Positions 27,670 to 37,453 of a stretch of 64,000 nt of DNA are shown here, in pieces; the first letter of the stretch is position 1, and each line of letters opens with the position of its first letter. The notes below the pieces were generated by a model. That model saw only the letters and a program-made list of their open reading frames with translations, did not search any database and had not been told where the DNA came from. The DNA is taken from the NCBI RefSeq assembly GCF_003201775.1, contig NZ_QJJZ01000014.1:112886-176885 (forward strand). Direction: 5' to 3'. The translations under genes were made by a program, and so were the position numbers. The stretch is from Arenibacter sp. ARW7G5Y1. GTDB taxonomy: Bacteria; Bacteroidota; Bacteroidia; Flavobacteriales; Flavobacteriaceae.

Positions 27670-28975
27670 CCTTCCCTTGGACCCCTCCCTAGCCCTCCCC
27701 CAAGGGGAGGGAATTTGTTAAGATATGACAAATAGATATTTGGTCTAGAATTATTCCCCCCTCTTTGAGAGGGGGTTAGGGGGAGGACTTTTAGACAACG
27801 TCTAATTCTAATCCGATAGTTCTAGACTCCGATTGCAATGAAGATAACAAAAACTCCTCCCCTTGGACCCCTCCCTAGCCCTCCCCCAAGGGGAGGGAAT
27901 TTGTTAAGATATGACACAAATAGATATTTGGTCTAGAATTATTCCCCCCTCTTTGAGAGGGGGTTAGGGGGAGGACTTTTAGACAACGTCTAATTCTAAA
28001 CCGATAGTTCTAGACTCCGATTGCAATGAAGATAACAAAAACTCCTTCCCATTGGACCCCTCCCTAGCCCTCCCCCAAGGGGAGGGAATTTGTTAAGATA
28101 TGACAAATAGATATTTGGTCTAGAATTATTCCGCCCTCTTTGCTTGTGCAGCTTTTTTGCAGTAGGAAGGGGTTAGGGGGAGGACTTTTAGACAACGTCT
28201 AATTCTAATCCGATAGTTCTAGACTCCGATTGCAATGAAGATAACAGAAACTCCTTCCCTTGGACCCCTCCCTAACCCTCCCCCAAGGGGAGGGAATTTG
28301 TTAAGATATGACAAATAGATATTTGGTCTAGAATTATTTCCCCCTCCTTGCTTGTGCAGCTTTTTTGCAGTAGGAGGGGGTTAGGGGGAGGACTTTTAGA
28401 CAACGTCTAATTCTAAACCGATAGTTCTAGACTCCGATTACAATGAAGATAACAGAAACTCCTTCCCCTTGGACCCCTCCCTAGCCCTCCCCCAAGGGGA
28501 GGGAATTTGTTAAGATATGACAAATAGATTTTTGGTCTAGAATTATTCCCCCTCCTTGCTTGTGCAGCTTTTTTGCAGTAGGAGGGGGTTAGGGGGAGGA
28601 CTTTTAGACAACGTCTAATTCTAAACCGATAGTTCTAGACTCCGATTACAATGAAGATAACAGAAACTCCTCCCCATTGGACCCCTCCCTAGCCCTCCCC
28701 CAAGGGGAGGGAATTTGTTAAGATATGACAAATAGATTTTTGGTCTAGAATTATTCCGCCCTCTTTGGGAAGGGGTTAGGGGGAGGACTTTTAGACAACG
28801 TCTAATTCTAAACCGATAGTTCTAGACTCCGATTGCAATGAAGATAACAAAAACTCATTCCCTTGGACCCCTCCCTAGCCCTCAGGGGAGGGAATTTGCT
28901 AGGATATGGTAAATAGATATTTGGCCTAGAATTATTCCCCCTCCTTGGGAGGGGGGAAGGGGGAGGACATTTTGC
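27670..28975. repeat. Seven-unit tandem array of REP-like inverted pairs
   Basis: The anchor TTGGACCCCTCCCT occurs at 27677, 27863, 28052, 28260, 28469, 28677 and 28863, giving spacings of 186, 189, 208, 209, 208 and 186 bases. Each unit has a left palindromic arm (CCCTCCC...CCAAGGGGAGGG), a middle TTTGTTAAGATATGACA segment, a right arm that is the same palindrome inverted (CCCTC...GAGGGGGTTAGGGGGAGGA) and a spacer with TAGACAACGTCTA. Units 3-5 carry in the right arm an extra GCTTGTGCAGCTTTTTTGCA word. The minus strand of the left arm reads G5-A-G3-CTA-G3-A-G4, a G-quadruplex motif, in units 1-3, 5 and 6; unit 4 has TTA in the loop and unit 7 has lost the last run. No frame is conserved. Confidence 0.9.
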
Positions 28976-29049
28976 CTTCAACATTGTTCACTGAAAACCG
29001 TTTATCTTTTACTTTTCAATGTTCACTGTTTATTGCTAATTGTTAATTG

Positions 29050-31764
29050 TCAATCATCCGCCTTATTCTTATAATGGTTTACCCGGGCATCGTCCTCGTT
29101 ATCCATTGGTGGGCCTTGTTCTATTTTTCGCCAATCGATAGTTTTGTTGTACTTCTTCATGGAGAGCTCGGCATTGTACATCCGCTCATCATGGCGCTCC
29201 AGGGTATAGGGTGTGAAGTCGGGCTCCGAAGTGAAAAAATCCTGAAGCAAAGAGGCCGTAACATCAAACTGATTTACATAGGGAACATTCAAAATATTGT
29301 ACATAGTCTTTAAAATGGCCCCAAAATTGGCATGGGTGTTGGAAACATATCCCTTTTTTACATAAGGGCCTGCCATCATTAAAATAGACCTATGGGCATC
29401 CACATGATCTACACCGCCTTGTGGGTCATCCTCCGTAATGATTACCAACATATTTTTCCAGTATTTGGTCCTGGAAAGAAAATGCAATACCCTCCCTACG
29501 GCCAAATCATTGTCTACCATAAAGGATTGCGGGTAAGGATAACCATCTTCCGGCCGTACACGTGCCCCATGATCGTTGGGCAACATCATGGTGATCAATT
29601 GAGGCATTTCCTCCGCCCCTTCGATCCATTTTTCCGTAAACTCCCGTTCAAACTGATCCATACGGTATTGATCGGGAATATTCATGTTATAACCGGCATA
29701 GTCGTGACTGGTCCTAGTAAAGAGTGCCTTTTGCATGGGGACCATCACCCCATGGGCTGCACCTGTATTGGTATCGTACCATTCCTCACGCACATGCGCC
29801 GTTTCATTGGCCTGTCCAAAATTATAGAAGGAAACATTTTCCCTATCCAAGGCTTCCCAAAGACCGCCAATCTCGGCATAATCCTCGGGATCTACACTTC
29901 CTATGGTTCCTGGATGACGACGCCCTGGGGCATCGGAAAAAATCTTGGCCGATTTGCTTACGCTGGCATTGGCCTCTACCCATTCGTTAGGAATAACCCC
30001 TACCAACCAATGGTGGCCATGTACCGAAGCATCACTATCGCAATAGTAATTATCCGAATAGGCAAATTGCTTGGCAGCCTTATGATGATTGGGTGAAATT
30101 CTCAGGTTGGGGAATTGTGCCTGTACCGAATCGGGCAAGGTATAGGTATTGTTAACCCCATAACGGGCCAAAGTACTATCTCCCTTCCCGGTTTTTAGCT
30201 GTCCAAAGACCTCGTCATAGGTCCTGTTCTCCTTGGTAATGTACACCACATGTTTTATGGGACTCTGACGTAGTTTTGGCAAGGGTGGCAAAGGATTGGA
30301 ACCGTCATCGGTTATGGTGCTTTCCCTAAAGGTATTGTCTATGGATATTTTGGTATACTCGGCAAGTTTTTCTTTTGTGGGCATAGGTACCCTTTGGAAA
30401 CTGCCCAATTGTATATCCCCAATATAATCGCCCTGTGGCGGTTCCACAAAATCCTTACCGCCATTGGGACCTGAACCAAGGCCCCGACAGGTAATGATAT
30501 AAATATTCTTTTCATCTTTGGACAATTCCACCCTGGTAGGGCCCCATCCACTGGGAATAAGCCCCTTGGTGGTTTGGGACGGAATATCTATTACGGCCAC
30601 GGCATTGAAACCCAAGAGGGCCACATACAGGGTTTGCTCCGCTTTGTCCATAGTAATGCCAAAGGGAAGAAGACCCCGGTATGTATCGATCCGGGGATCG
30701 ACCTGAATTGGAATATGGCCAACAATTTCCTGACGCTGGTGATCTATAATGGTAATATTGTCGTTGGTGGCATTGGTGACATAGGCAAATTGCTTCCCAA
30801 CGGCGATGGAGTTGGGACTTGCCCCCCCTACCACTTCGGCATCATCCACCGTTTGCCCTATCTGGTGCCCTGTCTTGAATTTCTTGATCACCTTGTTGCT
30901 ATCAAGGTCTATGGTAAAAACGCTCATGGCATCAGGATGCAACGGACTTCCCACTCCTGGGATGTTACGACCTTCCACTACGGTACCTTCAATGGATTCT
31001 TTGGTGTTGTCCCCATAAGGATGGTGGGAAATCATTAAGGAATCATAATTGGCCGGAGTAGCCCCCTCTATCAAAGGGTAGGAATACACCCCAACATTGG
31101 CTACAAAGGCCTGCTTTTTATCGGGACTGATGGCCAAGCCAAAAGGTTGTCGCCCCACATTTACGGAGCCCTTTATTTTTTTGGTTTCCAGATCGATCCG
31201 CACCATTCTAAAGTTCGCCCGATCCAACACCAATAGTTCGTTCTGGGCCTCGTTGATCCTTAGGTCCGAAGTAAAACTATCCCGATACTCCTTCCCGTCA
31301 ACACTACCGTTTAAAGAAATGGAGTCCAATTTCACAAGGTTTTCCACATCGTACTGTATCACTGCCCCCGTATCGCCCCCGCTTAAATAAACCGTTTTGG
31401 AGTCCTGGGCAAATTCGACCCCCAAAAAAGAACCCTTGGCCAAGGGCGATGGTACGCTACCATCATAACTGGGAATCCTGACCGATTCCAAGGAGGCTAC
31501 ATCTATAACGGTAAAGACCCCATCGTGCAAGGTAACGGCCTTGCTCCCATCTGGAGAAATAGCCATCCCAAAGGGATCATGTGTTATGCGCAATTTATCC
31601 CCTACAGGAGTAACATACCTCCCACTTGCCAGGATAGAAACCCCGTTTTCATCAATAATACTGTACTGATCCTTACCAGGTACCTCCAGGATGGTAATAC
31701 TATTTTGGCGCGAATTACAGGAAACAAAAGCTAAAATTAAAAAGACTACAAATAACCGATTCAT
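29050..31764 (-). CDS. YncE-like beta-propeller / phosphoesterase-domain lipoprotein
   Basis: The 904-residue product starts at ATG 31764, which opens a lipoprotein signal (FVVFLILAFVSCNS); the upstream 29 open codons are discarded. Residues about 25-430 form a seven-bladed beta-propeller of YncE type (repeated GMAISPDGS, GRQPFGLAISPDKK, ANVG and VTNATNDNITIID). The rest is an alkaline phosphatase-superfamily/phosphoesterase domain (HVVYITKENRTYDEVFGQL near 515, ENDHG-type LPNDHG and ITEDDPQGGVDHVD). It is likely a periplasm- or surface-anchored phosphohydrolase; substrate unknown. Its stop abuts the tandem array. Confidence 0.87.
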   Translation of the reverse strand: MNRLFVVFLILAFVSCNSRQNSITILEVPGKDQYSIIDENGVSILASGRYVTPVGDKLRITHDPFGMAISPDGSKAVTLHDGVFTVIDVASLESVRIPSYDGSVPSPLAKGSFLGVEFAQDSKTVYLSGGDTGAVIQYDVENLVKLDSISLNGSVDGKEYRDSFTSDLRINEAQNELLVLDRANFRMVRIDLETKKIKGSVNVGRQPFGLAISPDKKQAFVANVGVYSYPLIEGATPANYDSLMISHHPYGDNTKESIEGTVVEGRNIPGVGSPLHPDAMSVFTIDLDSNKVIKKFKTGHQIGQTVDDAEVVGGASPNSIAVGKQFAYVTNATNDNITIIDHQRQEIVGHIPIQVDPRIDTYRGLLPFGITMDKAEQTLYVALLGFNAVAVIDIPSQTTKGLIPSGWGPTRVELSKDEKNIYIITCRGLGSGPNGGKDFVEPPQGDYIGDIQLGSFQRVPMPTKEKLAEYTKISIDNTFRESTITDDGSNPLPPLPKLRQSPIKHVVYITKENRTYDEVFGQLKTGKGDSTLARYGVNNTYTLPDSVQAQFPNLRISPNHHKAAKQFAYSDNYYCDSDASVHGHHWLVGVIPNEWVEANASVSKSAKIFSDAPGRRHPGTIGSVDPEDYAEIGGLWEALDRENVSFYNFGQANETAHVREEWYDTNTGAAHGVMVPMQKALFTRTSHDYAGYNMNIPDQYRMDQFEREFTEKWIEGAEEMPQLITMMLPNDHGARVRPEDGYPYPQSFMVDNDLAVGRVLHFLSRTKYWKNMLVIITEDDPQGGVDHVDAHRSILMMAGPYVKKGYVSNTHANFGAILKTMYNILNVPYVNQFDVTASLLQDFFTSEPDFTPYTLERHDERMYNAELSMKKYNKTIDWRKIEQGPPMDNEDDARVNHYKNKADD

Positions 31765-31930
31765 TAGGTTGGAATTAAAAGGTGGATGGATGTTTTTTAT
31801 ATGAAAAAATAATATTACGCATTTTAGATGAAAGACAGGGTCTCTTAACAATCATTTTACGTAATGTTAAAATAATTTAATTGAAGTAAAAATGCAGAAA
31901 GCACATTCTGGACCTTTCAGTAAGAGCCGT

Positions 31931-33070
31931 TTACGGAATCTCCCCATAAACAGCTGCTATAAAACTTCCATTTAAAAATGGCTTCGGATCTATCTGACTT
32001 TGTAGCACAACCCCTTTGCGATCGGATTCCAATAACATGAAAGCGGCCTGCACCATAGGCGCTGCCGTAGTGGCCTGTATGGCCCTAAGTCTGTGTTTCC
32101 CAACTTTTTGCGGCCGTATTAGTTTGGATACCTCGCTCCGCCTTAGTACGTCATGGCTGTCCTTGCCTTCTACTGCAGCATACAATACTATTTGATCCTG
32201 TTCCATATGTGGAATCTCGGTTTCCATTTTTTCCTGCAATGTCCCAATGGCCTTATCCCCATTTGCCAAACCTTCAATCTGCTGTTGTACCCAGGCGTAA
32301 TGCCCGGGATATCTGAGGGTCTTATAATCCAAATGGCGCACCTTTCCGGCCAGGGCATCCGGCAGGTCGGCAGCGCCCCCGGAAGTGAGGTCTTCCTCAT
32401 AGGTCCTGCCGTCTATAATAATCCTAGCCCTTTCCGAGAGCGATTTAAGCGGTACTTTTTTAAAATCGCGCACTGCTTCCGCATCTTTCATATATTCGGT
32501 GGCAACGCCCACGGGGCTCCAGGTAAAACCGTAGTAATGGGGTGCCACGGCATGGTCCGTTAAGGCCCCTACCTTAAATTGCAGTTTATCCACTTTGTCT
32601 ACATGGTACTTTCTACAGAATTCCTGATAGAGATAATGGGCCAAGATATCTATATACCCTGGTGCCAGACCGGATTGTAGCACAAAACCGGTTTCGGCAT
32701 TTTTGGCCAAGGCCATTATTTCATTGGTCTCCGCCACATATTCGGTGAGGTTAACGTAATGAAGTCCGTATTTTTTGGCATAGCCCGCCATTTTGGGGGC
32801 CAGACTTCCCGGAAGGCAATCGAGCAATACATCGCCCTGTTCGAAAATTTCCTCCATTTCTTTCGTCAGGCCCCTATCGGAAAGACAAAATGCTTGGGCA
32901 ACTAAGGGGTCGGTAGTTCCCTCCCCTATCCATTTGGCCACCATTTCGGCCTTTTCCAACCTACGGTTGCCTATAAAAATCCTTATGGGTACATTGCTCC
33001 ATTCGGACAATAACAAACCAACAGCCTGGGCTATCCCCCCTGCACCTGCTATAACCATGTTGTACGACAT
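31931..33070 (-). CDS. Saccharopine dehydrogenase family protein
   Basis: A 379-residue oxidoreductase with an N-terminal NAD(P) Rossmann motif (VIAGAGGIAQAVG, residues 6-18) and the domain pattern of saccharopine dehydrogenase: QGDVLLDCLPGSLAPKMAGYAKKYGLHYVNLTEY (broken here by family-conserved Gly and Pro) and FVLQSGLAPGYIDILAHYL near 130. The C-terminal half binds the substrate. Family members make or break secondary amines (lysine degradation, carboxynorspermidine synthesis). The reaction here is not assignable. It stands alone, divergent from the sugar-acid genes at 33463. Confidence 0.82.
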   Translation of the reverse strand: MSYNMVIAGAGGIAQAVGLLLSEWSNVPIRIFIGNRRLEKAEMVAKWIGEGTTDPLVAQAFCLSDRGLTKEMEEIFEQGDVLLDCLPGSLAPKMAGYAKKYGLHYVNLTEYVAETNEIMALAKNAETGFVLQSGLAPGYIDILAHYLYQEFCRKYHVDKVDKLQFKVGALTDHAVAPHYYGFTWSPVGVATEYMKDAEAVRDFKKVPLKSLSERARIIIDGRTYEEDLTSGGAADLPDALAGKVRHLDYKTLRYPGHYAWVQQQIEGLANGDKAIGTLQEKMETEIPHMEQDQIVLYAAVEGKDSHDVLRRSEVSKLIRPQKVGKHRLRAIQATTAAPMVQAAFMLLESDRKGVVLQSQIDPKPFLNGSFIAAVYGEIP

Positions 33071-33462
33071 ATTCCTAGGGCTAAAATTGTTATAAGAAAG
33101 ATACCATTTTTTCCTGGAAGTTTCCGCTCTTAGTTGTAGTTCCCATCTTCCTTTGAGGGACTAACAAGCTGCCGGTAGGTAGACTGGAAGTGTCGACTTC
33201 CAACTTTTGAACATTCAACCTACAACCGAACACCATGTTTAGTTTCTCTTTTCCCTCACTATCCAATACTAATTTTCCACTTCCCTATACACATTTGACC
33301 CTTCCCTATATTCCGCGTTCAACATTCAATAATTTTTAAATCTTTTTGGCTAAATTACAGCCCTAAACCAAATAACCATTTTAGCTCTTGTGGCTTTTTG
33401 CACAGCTATAAATTGATAATGACCATTCATATCGACCCTAATTAAATAAAAGAACTAAAGGC
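33071..33462. other. Divergent intergenic region, no gene seen
   Basis: This stretch must carry the promoters of the saccharopine dehydrogenase-like gene and the three sugar-acid genes. A short GGAAGT-cga-CTTCC inverted repeat lies near 33187-33202. No reading frame or repeat family seen elsewhere in the window is present. Confidence 0.4.
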
Positions 33463-34470
33463 ATGAAATACATTGTTTGTGAGGAACCTGGGGATTTTCA
33501 GTTAAAGGAAAAAGAGGCCCCGATACGTAAAAAAGGGGAGGCCCTGTTAAAAGTGAACAAGGTGGGCATCTGCGGTACCGACCTTCATGCCTATACCGGT
33601 AACCAGCCTTTTTTTAGCTATCCTAGGATCCTTGGTCATGAACTGGCCACCACCGTGCTCGAGATAGACGAAAACGAAAAGGGAATAGCACCCGGAGACA
33701 ATGTGGTTATCATGCCCTACCTGAGCTGTGGCCATTGTGTGGCCTGTAGGAACGGCAAGACCAATTGCTGCATCCAGATCCAGGTACTGGGCATACACAC
33801 CGATGGTGGCATGCAGGAGCAGATTACCGTCCCCGTGGATATTTTGTTGCCGGCCAAACACCTGACCAACGAACAAATGGCCATTGTAGAACCTTTGGCG
33901 ATTGCCGCACATTCCATCCGCAGGGCACAGTTGGTGCCGGGAGAGACCATAGTAGTGGTAGGCTGCGGTCCTATCGGTATCGGCATCATGAAACTGGCCC
34001 AGATAGAAGGGGCCAAGGTCATCGCCCTGGACATGAACCAGGACCGACTGCAGTATGCCAAGGAAAAGATTGGAGTGGACCATATTGTAAACGTGAGCGA
34101 AGACCCCGTAAAACAGATTTCCGAAATTACCAAGGGCGACATGGCCACTGCCGTATTCGATGCTTCGGGCCATAAGGGAGCCTTGGAACAGGGACCCGTC
34201 TATATGTCGCACGGCGGAAGGTATATTTTGGTGGGACTCTCCAAGGGGGAGCTTAGCTTTACCCATCCGGCCATCCATGCCAAGGAGACCACCCTTTTGT
34301 GCAGTAGAAATGCCACGGCGGCCGATTTTGAAAGGGTGATCGAAATCCTGGACCAGTTCCCTACCGATTCGTTCATTACCCACAATGTGCATTTCTCGGA
34401 GATGAAGGAGAATTTTGACAGCTGGCTAAAACCTGCTACCGGAGTAATGAAAGCTACGGTAGAATTTTAA
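33463..34470 (+). CDS. Zinc-dependent MDR dehydrogenase (L-gulonate/galactonate 5-dehydrogenase-like)
   Basis: A 335-residue medium-chain dehydrogenase with catalytic zinc ligands in GICGTDLHAY (near 37) and GHELATTV (near 61), a full structural-zinc cluster (CGHCVACRNGKTNCC, near 87-101) and Rossmann motif VVGCGPIGIGI (near 166). Similar enzymes oxidise sugar acids such as L-galactonate or L-gulonate, or act late in deoxy-sugar acid routes. It is the first gene of a plus-strand set with a UxaA-type dehydratase 21 bases downstream and a lactonase-like gene further on, which favours a sugar-acid substrate. Confidence 0.87.
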   Translation: MKYIVCEEPGDFQLKEKEAPIRKKGEALLKVNKVGICGTDLHAYTGNQPFFSYPRILGHELATTVLEIDENEKGIAPGDNVVIMPYLSCGHCVACRNGKTNCCIQIQVLGIHTDGGMQEQITVPVDILLPAKHLTNEQMAIVEPLAIAAHSIRRAQLVPGETIVVVGCGPIGIGIMKLAQIEGAKVIALDMNQDRLQYAKEKIGVDHIVNVSEDPVKQISEITKGDMATAVFDASGHKGALEQGPVYMSHGGRYILVGLSKGELSFTHPAIHAKETTLLCSRNATAADFERVIEILDQFPTDSFITHNVHFSEMKENFDSWLKPATGVMKATVEF

Positions 34471-34491
34471 ATAAATAGCATACCTAAATAT

Positions 34492-36144
34492 ATGTCAAAG
34501 AATTTTTTACAAATACATCCCAATGACAATATCCTTGCCGCTTTGCAGGATATGAAGAAAGATTATGTGGTAGAATTTGAAGGGAAGTCCTTCCCCCTCA
34601 AAAACGATGTTACCGCCAAACATAAATTCGCCCTTCAGGATTTCAAGGTGGGAGATCCCATTTTAATGTACGGTACCCTGATTGGAAAAGCTACGAAGCC
34701 CATCGCCCAGGGGGAAAGCATTACCATTGACAATGTGGTGCACGCCTCCTCCGATTACAATGTAGGGGAACAACAATCGCATTGGGTAGCACCGGACATT
34801 TCCAAATGGAAAAACAGCAGTTTCCAGGGGTACCACCGTGCCGATGGCAGTGTGGGGACCGCCAACCACTGGCTGGTAATCCCTATGGTCTTCTGTGAAA
34901 ACAGGAATGTAAACGTATTGCGCACTGCCCTGCTCAATGCCCTGGGTTATGAGACAGCCCAAGACTACGTTATAGACACTGAGGTCCTGGTGTCCCAGTA
35001 CAAAAAAGGCGCCAGCGCGGAAGACCTGATGGCTTCCCCCATAATTAAAACGGCCGAAGACATTAAACAGAACCGTACCTTTCCCAATGTGGACGGCATT
35101 AAGTTCCTTACCCACGACGGGGGCTGCGGCTGCGACCGCGGCGATTCGGACACCCTCTGCAACCTATTGGCAGGATATATTACCAATCCCAATGTTGCCG
35201 GAGCCACCATCCTTAGTCTGGGCTGCCAGAACGCCCAGGTAAAAATATTGGAAGATGCCATAGCCAAGCGCGACCCCAACTTTTCCAAACCGCTACATGT
35301 TTTGGAGCAACAAAAAAGTAAGAGTGAACGGCATTTTATAGAGGAAGCGGTAAAGAGAACCTTTTTGGGCCTTATTGAAGCCAATAAGGTGACCCGCCAA
35401 CCTGCTCCCCTTAGCAAATTGGTATTGGGCCTTGAATGTGGCGGATCGGACGGATTTTCCGGTATCTCCGCCAATCCGGCCCTGGGCTATGCTTCAGACC
35501 TTATCGTGGCCCTGGGAGGAACTACGGTACTATCCGAATTCCCAGAACTAAACGGAGTGGAACAGGAACTCATCAACCGCTGTGAAACCCCGGAAAATGC
35601 CAAAAAGTTTGCCGACATCATGAGGGCCTATTCGGCCAAAGCGGTTTCCATTGGCTCCGGATTTGAAAACAATCCCTCACCGGGAAATATAAAGGACGGA
35701 CTCATCACAGACGCTATGAAGTCGGCCGGAGCCGCAAAAAAAGGAGGTACTTCCCTGGTTCAGGACGTATTGGATTACACCGAAAGGGTCACCAAAAATG
35801 GCCTAAACCTTTTATGTACCCCTGGCAACGATGTAGAGAGCACCACGGGATTGGCAGGATCTGGATGCAATGTAATTGCCTTCACTACCGGCCTTGGCAC
35901 CCCAACAGGGAACCCGGTGGCCCCGGTCATAAAAATGTCCAGCAACAATGCCCTCAGTGAGCGTATGAAAGATATTATCGATTTTAACACCGGCACTATC
36001 ATTACCGGGGAGGATACCATACAGACCAAAGGGGAAGAACTGTTGGACTATATCGTAGAGGTAGCCAGTGGCAACAGTGTCCCGGCTGCGGTTAGATTGG
36101 AGCAAAACGATTTTATCCCATGGAAAAGAGGGATATCCCTATAA
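34492..36144 (+). CDS. UxaA-family altronate/galactarate-type dehydratase
   Basis: A 550-residue fused dehydratase. Residues about 1-95 are the SAF domain (FLQIHPNDNILAAL at the start), followed by the UxaA catalytic region: VGTANHWLVIPMVFCENRNV, THDGGCGCDRGDSDTLCNLLAGY with its Cys cluster (near 205), GLECGGSDGFSGISANPALG (near 305) and GSGCNVIAFTTGLGTPTGNPVAPVIKM (near 455). Family enzymes remove water from altronate, galactarate or, in some Bacteroidota-type deoxy-sugar routes, possibly L-fuconate, giving 2-keto-3-deoxy acids. Metal (Fe) is expected at the cysteines. With the adjacent lactonase-like protein, L-fuconate is a reasonable but unproved substrate. Confidence 0.87.
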   Translation: MSKNFLQIHPNDNILAALQDMKKDYVVEFEGKSFPLKNDVTAKHKFALQDFKVGDPILMYGTLIGKATKPIAQGESITIDNVVHASSDYNVGEQQSHWVAPDISKWKNSSFQGYHRADGSVGTANHWLVIPMVFCENRNVNVLRTALLNALGYETAQDYVIDTEVLVSQYKKGASAEDLMASPIIKTAEDIKQNRTFPNVDGIKFLTHDGGCGCDRGDSDTLCNLLAGYITNPNVAGATILSLGCQNAQVKILEDAIAKRDPNFSKPLHVLEQQKSKSERHFIEEAVKRTFLGLIEANKVTRQPAPLSKLVLGLECGGSDGFSGISANPALGYASDLIVALGGTTVLSEFPELNGVEQELINRCETPENAKKFADIMRAYSAKAVSIGSGFENNPSPGNIKDGLITDAMKSAGAAKKGGTSLVQDVLDYTERVTKNGLNLLCTPGNDVESTTGLAGSGCNVIAFTTGLGTPTGNPVAPVIKMSSNNALSERMKDIIDFNTGTIITGEDTIQTKGEELLDYIVEVASGNSVPAAVRLEQNDFIPWKRGISL

Positions 36145-36295
36145 AAGGACCTCACCCAGAACTGCCAAAAAGCAGTTCTGACCCTGCCTACCGGCAAGGC
36201 AGGCTCTCCAAAGGAGAGGTAAAGGGACCTCAAACCCGGAAAACTAGTAACTTTAACCTTCAACTTTATAACATTATAACATTAAACCTTCTAAC
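36145..36295. other. Short spacer with an inverted repeat and octamer-like words before the lactonase gene
   Basis: AGAACTGC-caaaaa-GCAGTTCT (about 36158-36180) forms a hairpin and may attenuate read-through. CTGCCTACCGGCAAGGCAGG follows. Directly before ATG 36296 lie ATTATAAC and ATTAAACC, which fit the octamer pattern found in the long tracts. Confidence 0.45.
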
Positions 36296-37126
36296 ATGAT
36301 TATAGATTCACACCAACATTTCTGGAAATACAATCCTGTAAACCACTCTTGGATAAGCGATCAAATGACCGTTATAAGAAGGGATTTTCTCCCTTCGGAC
36401 CTAAAGCCGGTCTTTGCCAAAAATGGCGTGGACGGCTGTGTAGCGGTACAGGCGGACCAGACCTTGGCGGAAACCGATTTCCTTTTGGAACTGGCCCATA
36501 ACAATGCCTTTATAAAAGGAGTGGTAGGTTGGGTAGATCTAAGGAGTGCCGATGTGGACCAGGCCTTGGAAAAATACGCCAAGGACAAGCATCTAAAGGG
36601 CTACCGACATGTGGTACAGGACGAGGCCGACCATAATTTCCTATTGCGGCCCGATTTCCTCAGGGGCATTTCCAAATTGGAAGAGTACGATGCCGTCTAT
36701 GACATCCTTATCTTTCCCCATCAGTTGGGGGCTGCCTTGGAATTGGTAAAGAAATTCCCCAATCAAAAATTCGTCATCGATCATATTGCCAAGCCCTATA
36801 TAAAGGATGGCTTTTACGACGGCTGGGCCACCTTGATGCAGGAAGTTGCCAAACATGAAAACGTATACTGCAAAATCTCGGGCATGATAACCGAGGCCGA
36901 TTTTAAGAATTGGACCCCGGAACAGATCCATCCCTATATGCTCCTGGTCCTTGAGGCCTTTGGTCCGGAACGCTGTATGTACGGATCCGATTGGCCAGTG
37001 TGCCTGGTTGCCGGAACCTATACCCAGGTAAAGGAGCTGACCACCAATTTTATCTCCAGCCTTAGCTCCACGGAGCAAGCCGCCATTATGGGACAGAATG
37101 CAGTGGAGTTCTACAGCTTGGAATAA
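36296..37126 (+). CDS. Amidohydrolase-family lactonase (L-fuconolactonase-like)
   Basis: The 276-residue protein starts MIIDSHQHFWKYNP, the HxH metal motif of the amidohydrolase-2 family, with FVIDHIAKPYI (near 160) and the C-terminal MYGSDWPVCLV (metal Asp near 245). This is the pattern of L-fucono-1,5-lactonase / L-rhamnono-lactonase proteins, which open aldonolactones made by sugar dehydrogenases. It stands third behind the MDR dehydrogenase and UxaA-type dehydratase, consistent with sugar to lactone to acid to 2-keto-3-deoxy acid. No signal peptide, so cytoplasmic. No transporter or kinase is present in the set. Confidence 0.86.
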   Translation: MIIDSHQHFWKYNPVNHSWISDQMTVIRRDFLPSDLKPVFAKNGVDGCVAVQADQTLAETDFLLELAHNNAFIKGVVGWVDLRSADVDQALEKYAKDKHLKGYRHVVQDEADHNFLLRPDFLRGISKLEEYDAVYDILIFPHQLGAALELVKKFPNQKFVIDHIAKPYIKDGFYDGWATLMQEVAKHENVYCKISGMITEADFKNWTPEQIHPYMLLVLEAFGPERCMYGSDWPVCLVAGTYTQVKELTTNFISSLSSTEQAAIMGQNAVEFYSLE

Positions 37127-37292
37127 GCGGTTATTTGTCAGTGGTCAGAATGTTCATCAATACCGAAAGTCTAAAATTACCTAGTAGTCATTTCGGTAAC
37201 GAACGATAGAGAGGAGAAATTACGGATCAGGAATAATTGTTGTGCTTAAGAAAATATTCTTATGGAAAGAATAGCTTAATAATAGAGGTATT
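37127..37292. other. Start of a 1.9-kb repeat-filled region, no gene seen
   Basis: The stretch from 37127 to the polysaccharide locus promoter holds no credible gene and is mostly dispersed repeats (entries below: E, octamer tracts, C, D). This first part is unique sequence without a recognisable signal. Confidence 0.4.
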
Positions 37293-37405
37293 GAACCTAG
37301 ATCCCGCCGAAAAAGGGGTGGATTTAGCCTGTTTTCCCTATTTTTCACATACGGCCTATATACGGCCTATATACGGCTTATCTATGGCTTATCCCCGGAC
37401 AAGAC
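37293..37405. repeat. Repeat module E, copy 1
   Basis: These 113 bp recur nearly unchanged at 38573-38685. It begins GAACCTAGATCCCGCCG, shares that opening with repeat D, and contains tandem 12-bp words built on TATACGGCCTAT. Both copies run directly into an octamer tract. Confidence 0.75.
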
Positions 37406-37453
37406 ATTAACCCATTTACACATTAACCCATTTTCAAATCATCAAATTATCTC
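37406..37453. repeat. Octamer tract a, 6 units
   Basis: Six 8-bp words in phase: ATTAACCC, ATTTACAC, ATTAACCC, ATTTTCAA, ATCATCAA, ATTATCTC. The next octamer position is the first base of element C copy 1. Confidence 0.85.
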
